Below, piece after piece: positions 21,100-28,716 of a stretch of 30,649 bases of DNA. The DNA comes from an uncultured Mycoplasmatota bacterium (GTDB lineage Bacteria; Bacillota_I; Bacilli_A; RF39; UBA660): contig CANDHX010000001.1 in assembly GCA_947384645.1 (NCBI GenBank), forward strand, positions 1 through 30,649, written 5' to 3'. Each line of letters starts with the position of its first letter. The first letter of the stretch is position 1. The position numbers and the translations under genes were made by a program. The notes under the pieces were generated by a model. The model did no database searches. It was not told the origin of the DNA and saw nothing but the letters and a program-made list of their open reading frames with translations.

Positions 21100-22083
21100 C
21101 TATAATGTTTTGATTATTTTATCAAAATAGGCATATATTGATTTTAATAGTTCATTATTATTATAGTATTCTTTATGTAAAATTATTCGGTCATAAAACA
21201 AATCATTTATATCATTTGTAACATTTATTTTGACACCTATACTTGTTACAATTTCATTAAACATATAAAGAGCATAAGTTATTTGTCTTATTCTTGAATT
21301 GCTTAATTTATTATCTCTGGTTTCTTTCCCTATTCCACAATTATTTAAATAATTAACTATTTTATAATCAGGTGCAAAATTATTATCTTTTTTATCAAGA
21401 TCACATAAAACACATGAATTATGAGCAACGGCATTTCTTAATTTTACAACTTCTCTTAGAATAAAAACATTTTTAATTTCATTTTTTAATTCATGTTCTT
21501 TAGCAAAAAATTCATAAAAATTAACTAATTCACCAAATGTTATTATTTCTAGAAATTCCCATATAGGTATATTTTCTATTTTTGTATCACCATCTAAATC
21601 ATATTTTGCAAATATTTTTTTATAATATTCACTTGTTACTTTATTTCGAATACTTTTATGAACCTTTTTAGGAAATTTTTCATCATTAAAATCTTTTTCT
21701 AAATACATATTTACAATTTTATAACCATCTTCTTTATCTATGTTCTCTATTAAATTTAAAATTCTTATTTTTAAATAATGCTCAATATCAATAATCATTT
21801 TAAATAAAACTAATCTTGATCTGTGATCAATTATAGCTAAATCTTTTAAATAAGCAAAGTCTAAGTCTATAAATTTATCAACAAACTCTCCACCAATAAA
21901 ATATCTTTCAAAATTATGTTTATATGCTGTTACATTATAATAATTATTGTTATATCTTAAATACTTTTCTGCTTCCAATTCGGGCATTATTTCAAATTTG
22001 ATATTTTTTTCTTTTAAGTATGGAACCATTTCTGATATTTTCATAATTGGTCTAGATATTCCATTTTTAATTTTTTTATCCAT
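21100..22083 (-). CDS. Abi (AbiD/F, Abi_2) family abortive-infection protein with HEPN motif
   Basis: 327 residues from the ATG at 22081-22083, preceded by AGGAAGTGAT; a TTG further upstream is unlikely. The N-terminal half has YLRYNNNYYNVTAYKHNFER, then DLDFAYLKDLAIIDHRSRLVLF and IEHYLKIRI, the pattern of Abi_2 proteins. The RNase-type HEPN motif is present as R-N-A-V-A-H (R216-N217, H221) in KLRNAVAHNSC. Abi_2 members protect against phage, probably by RNA cleavage after infection. Only four CpG occur in about 960 bases, against roughly 35 in the same length of tsaD, so it looks recently acquired. It stands alone between a terminator upstream and an IS remnant downstream. Confidence 0.9.
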   Translation of the reverse strand: MDKKIKNGISRPIMKISEMVPYLKEKNIKFEIMPELEAEKYLRYNNNYYNVTAYKHNFERYFIGGEFVDKFIDLDFAYLKDLAIIDHRSRLVLFKMIIDIEHYLKIRILNLIENIDKEDGYKIVNMYLEKDFNDEKFPKKVHKSIRNKVTSEYYKKIFAKYDLDGDTKIENIPIWEFLEIITFGELVNFYEFFAKEHELKNEIKNVFILREVVKLRNAVAHNSCVLCDLDKKDNNFAPDYKIVNYLNNCGIGKETRDNKLSNSRIRQITYALYMFNEIVTSIGVKINVTNDINDLFYDRIILHKEYYNNNELLKSIYAYFDKIIKTL

Positions 22084-22144
22084 TCTATCACTTCCTAACT
22101 GCTGCAATTGTTGTACCAAAAATTATTATCTCTATCTACACCAA

Positions 22145-22172
22145 TCAAAAAATACTCGAAATTAACGAGTAT
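22145..22172 (-). terminator. Intrinsic terminator of the CmpB-like gene
   Basis: Minus strand ATACTCG-TTAATTT-CGAGTAT (22172-22152), 7 perfect pairs, then six U. The TAA stop of the gene (22162-22164) lies in the loop. Confidence 0.88.
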
Positions 22173-22803
22173 CATCATCTACAAAATCGGAATTTGGATA
22201 AATTTTCTCCATTACTTCATCAGTATATATATAATCTAAATGCTTTTCAAATTTTGTCTTAGGATAGATTTTTTCCTTCCTCTTTTTTCTTCTAATACTA
22301 GCTGCCAATGATATAAAACAATCGAGAGCCATAAATACACTAGCTAGAATTGTTATAAATCTATGCTCTATAAAAAAAGGTAGCACTTCTTCCACCATCG
22401 GAACAAACACACTAAACCAAAACATCGTTAAAAATCCCCACATCATAGAATACACCAGATTGATTCGCCCATTAAGATTGAATTTAAATTTTTTGTAATC
22501 CCAAGAAACCGTACCAGTATATTTTTCTTGATAATAAGAACACAAGTACTCTATAACTGAAGATACAACTACGCCCACTAAAAATATTCTGCCCATGTTT
22601 TGTTTTGAAAGCGAATTTACACAAAAGCATAAAAGGGCTGCAACACATCCATATAAAGGATTAAAAGGACCGAATATTACGCCTTTTCTCGATTCGATTT
22701 TTTTATGTTTCATAAAGCACCATAAAGTCTCAACGACTACGCCCATGAAACTGCCCATCATGAACATCCAAAAATAATAATTATACTCTGTCACACCAAT
22801 CAC
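22162..22803 (-). CDS. CmpB/PF06541-type putative ABC transporter permease
   Basis: 213 residues with five to six helices. The order RKGVIFGPFNPLYGCVA, then SSVIEYLCSYYQEKYTGTVSWDYKKFKFNLNGRINLVYSMMWG matches the PF06541 family (putative ABC transporter type IV / CmpB), whose substrate is unknown. A basic, soluble C-terminal tail (RRKKRKEKIYPKTKF) extends past the usual end. The start is a GTG at 22801-22803 with only a weak RBS, and the promoter implies a short leader. No ATPase partner lies beside it, so a transport role is not established. Confidence 0.85.
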   Translation of the reverse strand: MIGVTEYNYYFWMFMMGSFMGVVVETLWCFMKHKKIESRKGVIFGPFNPLYGCVAALLCFCVNSLSKQNMGRIFLVGVVVSSVIEYLCSYYQEKYTGTVSWDYKKFKFNLNGRINLVYSMMWGFLTMFWFSVFVPMVEEVLPFFIEHRFITILASVFMALDCFISLAASIRRKKRKEKIYPKTKFEKHLDYIYTDEVMEKIYPNSDFVDDDTR

Positions 22804-22816
22804 TCACTTATACTGT

Positions 22817-22845
22817 ATGATATCATTTTTGAAATGTATAATCAA
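22817..22845 (-). promoter_or_regulatory. Promoter of the CmpB-like gene
   Basis: TTGATT (22840-22845), 17-base spacer, TATCAT (22817-22822) on the minus strand. Confidence 0.6.
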
Positions 22846-22894
22846 GACGTCCAAAAAATTAAAAATCGATATTTTTTTCTTATCCAACAAAATT

Positions 22895-23764
22895 TTAAAT
22901 TTTATCTACTAACTTTTTTATTTCTTCTGGAATAGCACTTTCGAATTTTAGAATTTCACCATTTCTTGGGTCCTTCAAATGAAGCGAAGATGCGTGCAAA
23001 CAAAGTCTATTTATAGGATTAGTTCTTGCTCCATATTTTTTGTCTCCTATTATAGGATGACCCTTTTCACTCATATGAACTCTTATTTGATTTCTTCTTC
23101 CCGTATCTATTAAAACCATTAAATAAGTCATGTTGTTATTAAATTTAACTACCCTATAATGAGTAATTGCCAAAAGTCCTATTTCCTTATTTTTGGTCGA
23201 ATGAACTATTTGAAAATGGTTCATAGTGAGATAAGATTTGATAGAACCGTTCTTTTTTATATTCCCTTCTACGATAGCTACATATTCCCTTTTTAAAACC
23301 AAATTGTTCCACTCGCTTTGTAAAAGTTCTTTTATTTTTAAGTTTTTGGCAAATAACAAAACACCACTAGTACCCTGATCTAAACGATGCACGACAAAAA
23401 GCCTTGCATTTTTATTATCTTTTTTTATATAATCCGATACCATTCTAAAAGCCGTCTCTTCTTTCTCTTTTTTATTAGAAATGGATAAAAGACCTGCAGG
23501 CTTATTAATTGCAATCAAGTCTTCATCTTCATATATTATCTCTAAATCGTATATAGGAAGTGTCCTTTTGGAAAAATATACTTTAACTATAGAACCTTTT
23601 TTAAGTACGTGACTACCATTAGTTTCTACACAATCATCTACTAATATCATTTTATATTTTAAAATGCTTTTTGCCTTTTTTCTAGAAACGCCACTCAAAT
23701 ATTCTATTAAGAAATCGATTAACTTAATTTCTTTTTTTACTTCCAAAATTAAACTTTTTTCCAT
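22895..23764 (-). CDS. RluA-family 23S rRNA/tRNA pseudouridine synthase
   Basis: 289 residues. An S4-like RNA-binding region (about 18-70, SRKKAKSILKYKMILVDD) is followed by the catalytic domain: INKPAGLLSIS, the catalytic Asp in VHRLDQGTSGVLLFAK (about 125-140) and TGRRNQIRVHMSEKGHPIIGDKKYG. The motif is HRLDQGTSG rather than the RluD consensus HRLDKDTSG, a common variant of Bacillota paralogues, so target uridine cannot be assigned. RBS AAGGTGACC lies before the ATG. It has its own promoter (23831-23859) and a 60-base leader containing an inverted repeat of DnaA-box-like sequence. Confidence 0.95.
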   Translation of the reverse strand: MEKSLILEVKKEIKLIDFLIEYLSGVSRKKAKSILKYKMILVDDCVETNGSHVLKKGSIVKVYFSKRTLPIYDLEIIYEDEDLIAINKPAGLLSISNKKEKEETAFRMVSDYIKKDNKNARLFVVHRLDQGTSGVLLFAKNLKIKELLQSEWNNLVLKREYVAIVEGNIKKNGSIKSYLTMNHFQIVHSTKNKEIGLLAITHYRVVKFNNNMTYLMVLIDTGRRNQIRVHMSEKGHPIIGDKKYGARTNPINRLCLHASSLHLKDPRNGEILKFESAIPEEIKKLVDKI

Positions 23765-23788
23765 ATATTGGTCACCTTCTCAATAAAC

Positions 23789-23814
23789 TGTGGATAACTT
23801 AAAGCTTTTCCACA
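23789..23814. other. Facing pair of DnaA-box-like 9-mers
   Basis: TGTGGATAA (23789-23797), the exact reverse complement of TTATCCACA, faces TTTTCCACA (23806-23814), one mismatch. Together they form an imperfect 10-bp inverted repeat CTGTGGA...TCCACAG in the leader of the pseudouridine synthase gene. It may be a DnaA-controlled site or simply an RNA hairpin. Another TTATTCACA is at 7320-7328. Confidence 0.4.
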
Positions 23815-23830
23815 GATAAAACGCAACTTT

Positions 23831-23859
23831 ATTATAAAGAAAAAATAGCTTTATGCCAA
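23831..23859 (-). promoter_or_regulatory. Promoter of the pseudouridine synthase gene, inside the preceding terminator
   Basis: TTGGCA (23854-23859), 17-base spacer, TATAAT (23831-23836) on the minus strand. The -35 overlaps the loop and descending arm of the terminator hairpin at 23843-23866. Confidence 0.65.
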
Positions 23860-23866
23860 GCTATTT
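23840..23866 (-). terminator. Intrinsic terminator of the LytTR regulator gene
   Basis: Minus strand AAATAGCTT-GGCATA-AAGCTATTT (23866-23843), 9 perfect pairs, followed by U-rich sequence. It begins at the TGA stop (23866-23868). Confidence 0.85.
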
Positions 23867-24603
23867 CAACTATTCGAATACTCTTTCAATTTTTGAGCAA
23901 GAATAGACTTATTTTGTCTTGATACCAAATTGACTGTCATGCCATTTTTAAAAACTACTATATTACATTTTCTGTCATAAGAACTGACATTGTACAAATT
24001 TATTATGCAACTTCTATGAGCTTTAAAAAATCTCGGATCTTTAGATAGCAATTTTTCTATCGCTTTAACAGTTATATAATGTAAATAAGAATCGTCTTTT
24101 GTATATATCGTGACGGAGTCATCCCTCAAGTTTTTCTTAATAAAATAGATATCTCTATATGGAATTCTATATACTTCGTCAAAAACTGAAAAAGTATATA
24201 CAGAATGTCTTGTTATTATCTTATGAGCATTTTTTAAACATTTAAGCATATTCTCAACGAAATCTTTATTAGCTTCTAAGATATCTAAAAACAAAACATT
24301 TTGTATATCGTCGATTACCGAAGCTCTATATCTTTTGGTGACCAAAATAATCGGACTGGTAAAATCTCCTTCTTCTCTAATCTTGCGAGCTAAATCGAGA
24401 GGATTAGGACCAACAACATCGACATTAATAATATAAATTCTGGCTCCCTCGATGTGTTTCATCTTTTCACTTATTGCAAAATTATATTTTTCAAATTCAA
24501 TTATTTTGTAATATTCAGTAGTTGTATATAAAAACTTTTTGATTATCTTGTTGTATAAATTGCGCAAACAAACATCGTCGTCATAAATTATAAAACTTAC
24601 CAT
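23866..24603 (-). CDS. LytTR response regulator with degenerate receiver (AgrA-like)
   Basis: 245 residues. Receiver-like domain (1-130): acidic pocket D8-D9-D10 is present, but the strand expected to carry the phosphorylated Asp reads Y-I-I-N-V-D-V, placing Asn (N60) where AgrA has Asp, with an Asp two residues later (D62). The conserved Lys near 108 is also not evident (FLDILEANKDF). LytTR DNA-binding domain (about 140-243): YFIKKN, SVTIYTKDDSYLHYITV, FFKAHRSCIINLYNV and NLVSRQNKS. No histidine kinase is adjacent. It is probably a DNA-binding regulator that does not depend on ordinary phosphorylation, or uses D62. Its targets are unknown. Confidence 0.88.
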   Translation of the reverse strand: MVSFIIYDDDVCLRNLYNKIIKKFLYTTTEYYKIIEFEKYNFAISEKMKHIEGARIYIINVDVVGPNPLDLARKIREEGDFTSPIILVTKRYRASVIDDIQNVLFLDILEANKDFVENMLKCLKNAHKIITRHSVYTFSVFDEVYRIPYRDIYFIKKNLRDDSVTIYTKDDSYLHYITVKAIEKLLSKDPRFFKAHRSCIINLYNVSSYDRKCNIVVFKNGMTVNLVSRQNKSILAQKLKEYSNS

Positions 24604-24733
24604 AAAAACACATTCCTTCTATTCTTTTTTTTGTTCGAAAATTTGGGCCGAACGTTATGAGTTTATCATTTTTGATTTTTCAAGAAAATAAAAATTAACA
24701 AATATTACTATCGAAATCGGGTAGCAGAAATTC

Positions 24734-24758
24734 AAAAAAACGACAAAAAGTTTTGCCG
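24734..24758 (-). terminator. Intrinsic terminator of the PAP2 gene
   Basis: Minus strand CGGCAAAA-CU-UUUUGUCG (24758-24741, one G-U) with seven U (24734-24740). Confidence 0.8.
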
Positions 24759-24769
24759 CTTTCCAATTC

Positions 24770-25411
24770 TTATTTACTTTGCTCAGATTTTACCTTCTCT
24801 CTAATGTAAAACATCTTTTCGATGAAATTGACATAAATTATCAAATATAGTCCTGCTAATAAAAATCCGCCTAACACGTCGCTTGCATAGTGTACTCCTA
24901 AGTAAATTCTACTTATACCGATAGATAATATAAGAAGACTTAAAGAAACGATAGAAACAATTTTTAAAGTTTTATTTTTACACCTCTTATAAATTAAATA
25001 TATCAAATACCCATAAAACGCCATAGAAGATGCCGAATGTCCACTAGGAAAACTAAATCCCGTTTCTTCTATCAATCTGAATCCTACTGGTCTATCTCTT
25101 CTTACAATCATTTTTAACAAAAAATTTAATAAACTTATTACTCCTAGATTAAAAGGAATCGATATAGCAAAAATTTTGTCTTTTAAAACTAGTACTAAAA
25201 GGACAGCTATTCCGAGCAAAGATACCCCTTCTCCTAAAAAAGTCACAGCTTTCATAACGCTTGTCATATTGCTACTCTTTGGAAGAAGTTGATAGACAAA
25301 ATTGTCGAAAGCACTAGTTTTTTCTAATAGGACTAAAGTTGTCATAGAGAAAAAAGCAATTGCTAATAATATAGCTGCTATAAATACAAATTTTTTATTT
25401 CTATCTTTCAT
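24770..25411 (-). CDS. PAP2-family phosphatase, membrane
   Basis: 213 residues with six helices. The PAP2 active-site motifs are complete: K-x6-RP in KMIVRRDRP, PSGHS in FPSGHSAS and S-R-x5-H-x3-D in SRIYLGVHYASD. It dephosphorylates lipid phosphates on the outer face, for example undecaprenyl pyrophosphate (BacA/UppP-like recycling) or phosphatidate; the exact lipid is unknown. Start at the ATG 25409-25411 because GGTGAT lies four bases upstream; a TTG at 25421-25423 is less likely. Recycling of the lipid carrier used in the polysaccharide pathway is a reasonable but unproven link. Confidence 0.93.
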   Translation of the reverse strand: MKDRNKKFVFIAAILLAIAFFSMTTLVLLEKTSAFDNFVYQLLPKSSNMTSVMKAVTFLGEGVSLLGIAVLLVLVLKDKIFAISIPFNLGVISLLNFLLKMIVRRDRPVGFRLIEETGFSFPSGHSASSMAFYGYLIYLIYKRCKNKTLKIVSIVSLSLLILSIGISRIYLGVHYASDVLGGFLLAGLYLIIYVNFIEKMFYIREKVKSEQSK

Positions 25412-25454
25412 AATTATCACCAATTAATTATATCACTTATTAGTAATTCTAACA

Positions 25455-25480
25455 CAAAAAAATAAAATGTTTCCACTTTA
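25455..25480 (-). terminator. Intrinsic terminator of the ABC exporter gene
   Basis: Minus strand UAAAGUG-GAAA-CAUUUUA (25480-25463, one G-U), a GNRA tetraloop, followed by a run of seven U (25456-25462). It overlaps the TAA stop (25478-25480). Confidence 0.8.
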
Positions 25481-27199
25481 CTTTTTGATTTCAGTTTCGT
25501 ATAACTTTTTATATGTTGGACATTTCTTTATGAGCTCCCTATGCGTACCTTCCGCTTCTATCTTACCTTCGTTTAAAAATAAAATTCTATCCGCTCCAAC
25601 TATAGTAGATAATCTGTGAGCAATAATTAAAATCGTATACTCGGATTTCATATTTTCTATAGCCTTTTGTATCTTGTTTTGAGTCTCGTTATCTAATGCA
25701 CTAGTAGCCTCATCAAATAAAATAATTTCTGTCTTTTGTACGAGTGCTCGAGCTATAGCAAGTCTTTGTTTTTGACCGCCAGAGAGATTTACCCCGCCTT
25801 CCCCGATAATGGTATCATACTTTTCGGGTAGACTTTCGATATACTCATCTAGACAGGCGAGCCTACAGGCTTCAATCATCTCGTCATCAGTTAAATCGTT
25901 TTTCACGAGTTTCAGATTTTCTTTAATGGAAAGATTAAATATATATGGATCTTGACTAATAATAGTAATATTTCCTCTTATAGTTTCTCTATCTAACTTA
26001 GTGATATCTATTCCATCTATCGTGATTTTACCACTATTAGGTTCATACATTTTGCACAAAAGATTAAATATGGTAGTTTTTCCTGCTCCACTTTTTCCAA
26101 CAAAGGCAACCGTTTCATTGGCTTTTACCTTGAAATTAATACCCTTTAAAACAGCTTTATCATGATAAGAAAATTTGACGTTCTTGAATTCAAAATCTCC
26201 GTTTACTTTTTCGATGCTCAAAGAACCAAAAGACTCTTTTGGAAATTCTTCACTATTGAGAATATCGAAAATTCTCTTCGAAGAAAGATTATAATATTTG
26301 ACGTATTCCAAAAGTCTACCGAGAGATAAAGCTATCGAATCGAGCCCCTTAGAATAATTGACTATTATGAGAGCTACACTAATAGAAAGTTTCGCTTTAT
26401 AAAGTAAGCATATCAACAACAAATAAAGTAATAAATCGAAAATATCTCTACACGAATTTATGAGCATATTGCAACCAGAATTTACCTTTTGCATTTTATA
26501 ACGCTGCTTATTTAAATCGGTTATTTTATTAGAAAGCTCTACCATAAAACTCTTTTCAGCATTAAGCATCTTTATATCTCTTAGTCCTCTTACTAGTTCT
26601 CCCACAAACCCGGTTACTTTTTCTTGCTTCTCCCTAGTTACTTTATCGTTTTCATTTAGAATTTTTACTCTATAAGAATTTACAAAATATAGAACTATTG
26701 TACTAAATATCAAATAGATAAAAACGATTTTGTTTAAAAAAAAGACGGCTACAAAAATTCCTATATCGCTCAAAATTTCTGATAAAAATGAATTTAAAGC
26801 TGAGAATACATCGGCTATTTGGGATGTATCGTTAGTAAGTCTTTGAATGAATACACCCGAGCTATTCTTATCAATTGTCGAATTAGTGAGCTTTAATATA
26901 TTTCTTCCCAAATCTATTTGTATCTGAGTAAACGACTCTCTATATATAATCATCGAATACACGTGCCAGAAATAACTCAAAATATTTCTAAATATTTCTA
27001 TAAAAAATATTAATAATACAGTTAATAACAATTGGATAAGTTCATTATTCGTTAAATAGATTATAGTTTTTGCATAGATTAAAGGAACAATAATACTTAC
27101 TACTATAGTTAAAACATTGCATATAAAATATTTAATCAATTTATTTTTATTGCCTTCTAAATACTTCCAAGACTTTTTGATATTATTTAAAAATTCCAT
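25478..27199 (-). CDS. ABC exporter, fused permease-ATPase half transporter
   Basis: 573 residues from the ATG at 27197-27199 (MEFLNNIKKS), with GGAGAG seven bases upstream; an in-frame GTG at 27218-27220 is less likely. Six-helix exporter domain (about 15-315) followed by an ATPase domain (330-570): Walker A GKSGAGKTT, signature LSGGQKQRLAIARAL, Walker B IILFDEATSALD and H-loop AHRLS. It belongs to the MdlB/MsbA-type group of homodimeric or heterodimeric exporters of lipids, peptides or drugs; no partner gene is adjacent, so it is probably a homodimer. Own promoter TTGCTA-N17-TAATAT and terminator. Confidence 0.95.
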   Translation of the reverse strand: MEFLNNIKKSWKYLEGNKNKLIKYFICNVLTIVVSIIVPLIYAKTIIYLTNNELIQLLLTVLLIFFIEIFRNILSYFWHVYSMIIYRESFTQIQIDLGRNILKLTNSTIDKNSSGVFIQRLTNDTSQIADVFSALNSFLSEILSDIGIFVAVFFLNKIVFIYLIFSTIVLYFVNSYRVKILNENDKVTREKQEKVTGFVGELVRGLRDIKMLNAEKSFMVELSNKITDLNKQRYKMQKVNSGCNMLINSCRDIFDLLLYLLLICLLYKAKLSISVALIIVNYSKGLDSIALSLGRLLEYVKYYNLSSKRIFDILNSEEFPKESFGSLSIEKVNGDFEFKNVKFSYHDKAVLKGINFKVKANETVAFVGKSGAGKTTIFNLLCKMYEPNSGKITIDGIDITKLDRETIRGNITIISQDPYIFNLSIKENLKLVKNDLTDDEMIEACRLACLDEYIESLPEKYDTIIGEGGVNLSGGQKQRLAIARALVQKTEIILFDEATSALDNETQNKIQKAIENMKSEYTILIIAHRLSTIVGADRILFLNEGKIEAEGTHRELIKKCPTYKKLYETEIKK

Positions 27200-27224
27200 A
27201 AATTTACTCTCCAAATACACGAAA

Positions 27225-27253
27225 ATATTATCATATGTACAAGTTTATAGCAA
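27225..27253 (-). promoter_or_regulatory. Promoter of the ABC exporter gene
   Basis: TTGCTA (27248-27253), 17-base spacer, TAATAT (27225-27230) on the minus strand. Same -35 hexamer and spacing as the export-operon promoter at 18972-19000. Confidence 0.65.
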
Positions 27254-27279
27254 GAAAAAAACGAACTACTTTTCGTTTT
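27254..27279 (-). terminator. Intrinsic terminator of the glycosidase gene
   Basis: Minus strand AAAACGAA-AAGUAG-UUCGUUUU (27279-27258), 8 perfect pairs, with more U after. The TAG stop (27266-27268) lies within the loop. Confidence 0.8.
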
Positions 27280-28651
27280 CGTTCATCATCATTTTATAGT
27301 ATTTCCAAGCTAATACTTTAAAGGCCATTTTATCGATTTGCTCGCTGTTTAAGGTTCCGTCGCTAATAGCATTTTTTATCTCGTTAAAACTTGTTTTATA
27401 GTCAGTAGTTATAATCAAATCGTTTCCAGCTTTTACAGCTTTTATAGTAGTATTATCGATGTTATTGAGTGCTCCCATAGCAATATCATCGGTTATTATA
27501 ACTCCACTAAATTTTAAATCGCTACGCAATAATTCGTGCACCTTGCTCGATAGTGAAGCTGGATTATTGTTATCTATACTAGTTACTACGTTATGACTGA
27601 CTAAGACTGCTTCTGCTCCTGCTTCGATACCTTTTTTAAATGGAGGTATATCGTTATTCATCAAGTCGTCATAACTTCTCGTATCAGTTGCACCTCCAAG
27701 GTGAGTATCGGCATTGCTTCCATATCCCGGAAAATGTTTTAATGTATAAGATACTCCTGTGCCTTTACTAGCACTAATGACGCTTTTTGCATAATTAGAT
27801 GTGACTTCCGTATTCTGTTTCAAAGTTCTATCGTACATATAATCAGTAGACTTACTAGCTACATCGACAACTGGCGCCAAGTTTAGATTTAATCCTAAAT
27901 TGCTGAGAATTCTACTTTTTTCTTTAGTATCTTTTTCGATTTCAGCAAGACCGCCTAAATCGTATAACTCGCTCGAAGCTTTAAATTTAGAAGGAACAAG
28001 CAAATTATTAGAACTTACTCTTACTACTTTTCCTCCTTCTTCATCGACTGCTGTAAGCAAAGGTATTTTTGAAGACTCTTGTGCACTTCCTATCATTTTC
28101 TTAACTTCCGATTCACTTTTATCTTTAAAGTCTTTTTCAAAAAATACAAATCCTCCCAAATTATATTTCTTTATATCTTCTAACGAATTAGAATCGGGAT
28201 ATCTTGCTAGTAAAACTTGACCGATTTTCTCGCCTAAGGTCATCGTCTTGAGTTTGGCATAAGCTTGTTTATAAAACGCACTAAATATTCCATTATCTAG
28301 CCACCCAGTCGGAATGCCTTCATCGGTTGTACTTTGGGCTATTACGTCATAACTTATCACTTGACAATCTTCTATGGCATAATTCTTATCTACTATTCCA
28401 GTATATGTCATAGATATATTATCTCCAACGTTAAAACTAGTATCATCGGTTTTGCAGGTATAGACGTGTTCTTCATCGTCTTTTATCTTTACAGTTCCAT
28501 TTGAGTACTGCATTACGGTTCCCACTAGTTCTTTTGTTTTAATATCTCCGTCATAGTCGTTCTCTTTTAAAACGCTTATAATTGTAACAGCTCCAATACA
28601 AAGACATAGACAAATTATTATTCCAATAGTAACCAAATTTTTTTTATTCAT
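27266..28651 (-). CDS. nagZ: Family 3 glycosidase, NagZ-like beta-N-acetylhexosaminidase
   Basis: 461 residues with an N-terminal membrane anchor (about 6-28) so the catalytic domain faces outwards. After a small beta-rich region of unknown type (about 38-105), the GH3 domain (about 135-455) has MTLGEKIGQVLL, TAVDEEGGKVVRV, the catalytic-loop motif KHFPGYGSNADTH and the nucleophile region ITDDIAMGAL. The KHFPG-x-G-x4-D-T-H motif is specific to NagZ-type N-acetylglucosaminidases that trim peptidoglycan fragments, here extracytoplasmic as in other Gram-positive bacteria. RBS GGTGAT lies six bases before the ATG. The next gene upstream is on the same strand 65 bases away. Confidence 0.92.
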   Translation of the reverse strand: MNKKNLVTIGIIICLCLCIGAVTIISVLKENDYDGDIKTKELVGTVMQYSNGTVKIKDDEEHVYTCKTDDTSFNVGDNISMTYTGIVDKNYAIEDCQVISYDVIAQSTTDEGIPTGWLDNGIFSAFYKQAYAKLKTMTLGEKIGQVLLARYPDSNSLEDIKKYNLGGFVFFEKDFKDKSESEVKKMIGSAQESSKIPLLTAVDEEGGKVVRVSSNNLLVPSKFKASSELYDLGGLAEIEKDTKEKSRILSNLGLNLNLAPVVDVASKSTDYMYDRTLKQNTEVTSNYAKSVISASKGTGVSYTLKHFPGYGSNADTHLGGATDTRSYDDLMNNDIPPFKKGIEAGAEAVLVSHNVVTSIDNNNPASLSSKVHELLRSDLKFSGVIITDDIAMGALNNIDNTTIKAVKAGNDLIITTDYKTSFNEIKNAISDGTLNSEQIDKMAFKVLAWKYYKMMMNENEK

Positions 28652-28716
28652 AAAATTATCACCGTCAATAAATTATATTTTTTTTACTATAAAATAATAC
28701 TAAATTTTAATGACTT

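Noticed and set aside
23789..23814. Replication origin
   Set aside because: Only two boxes and no dnaA/dnaN or unwinding region.
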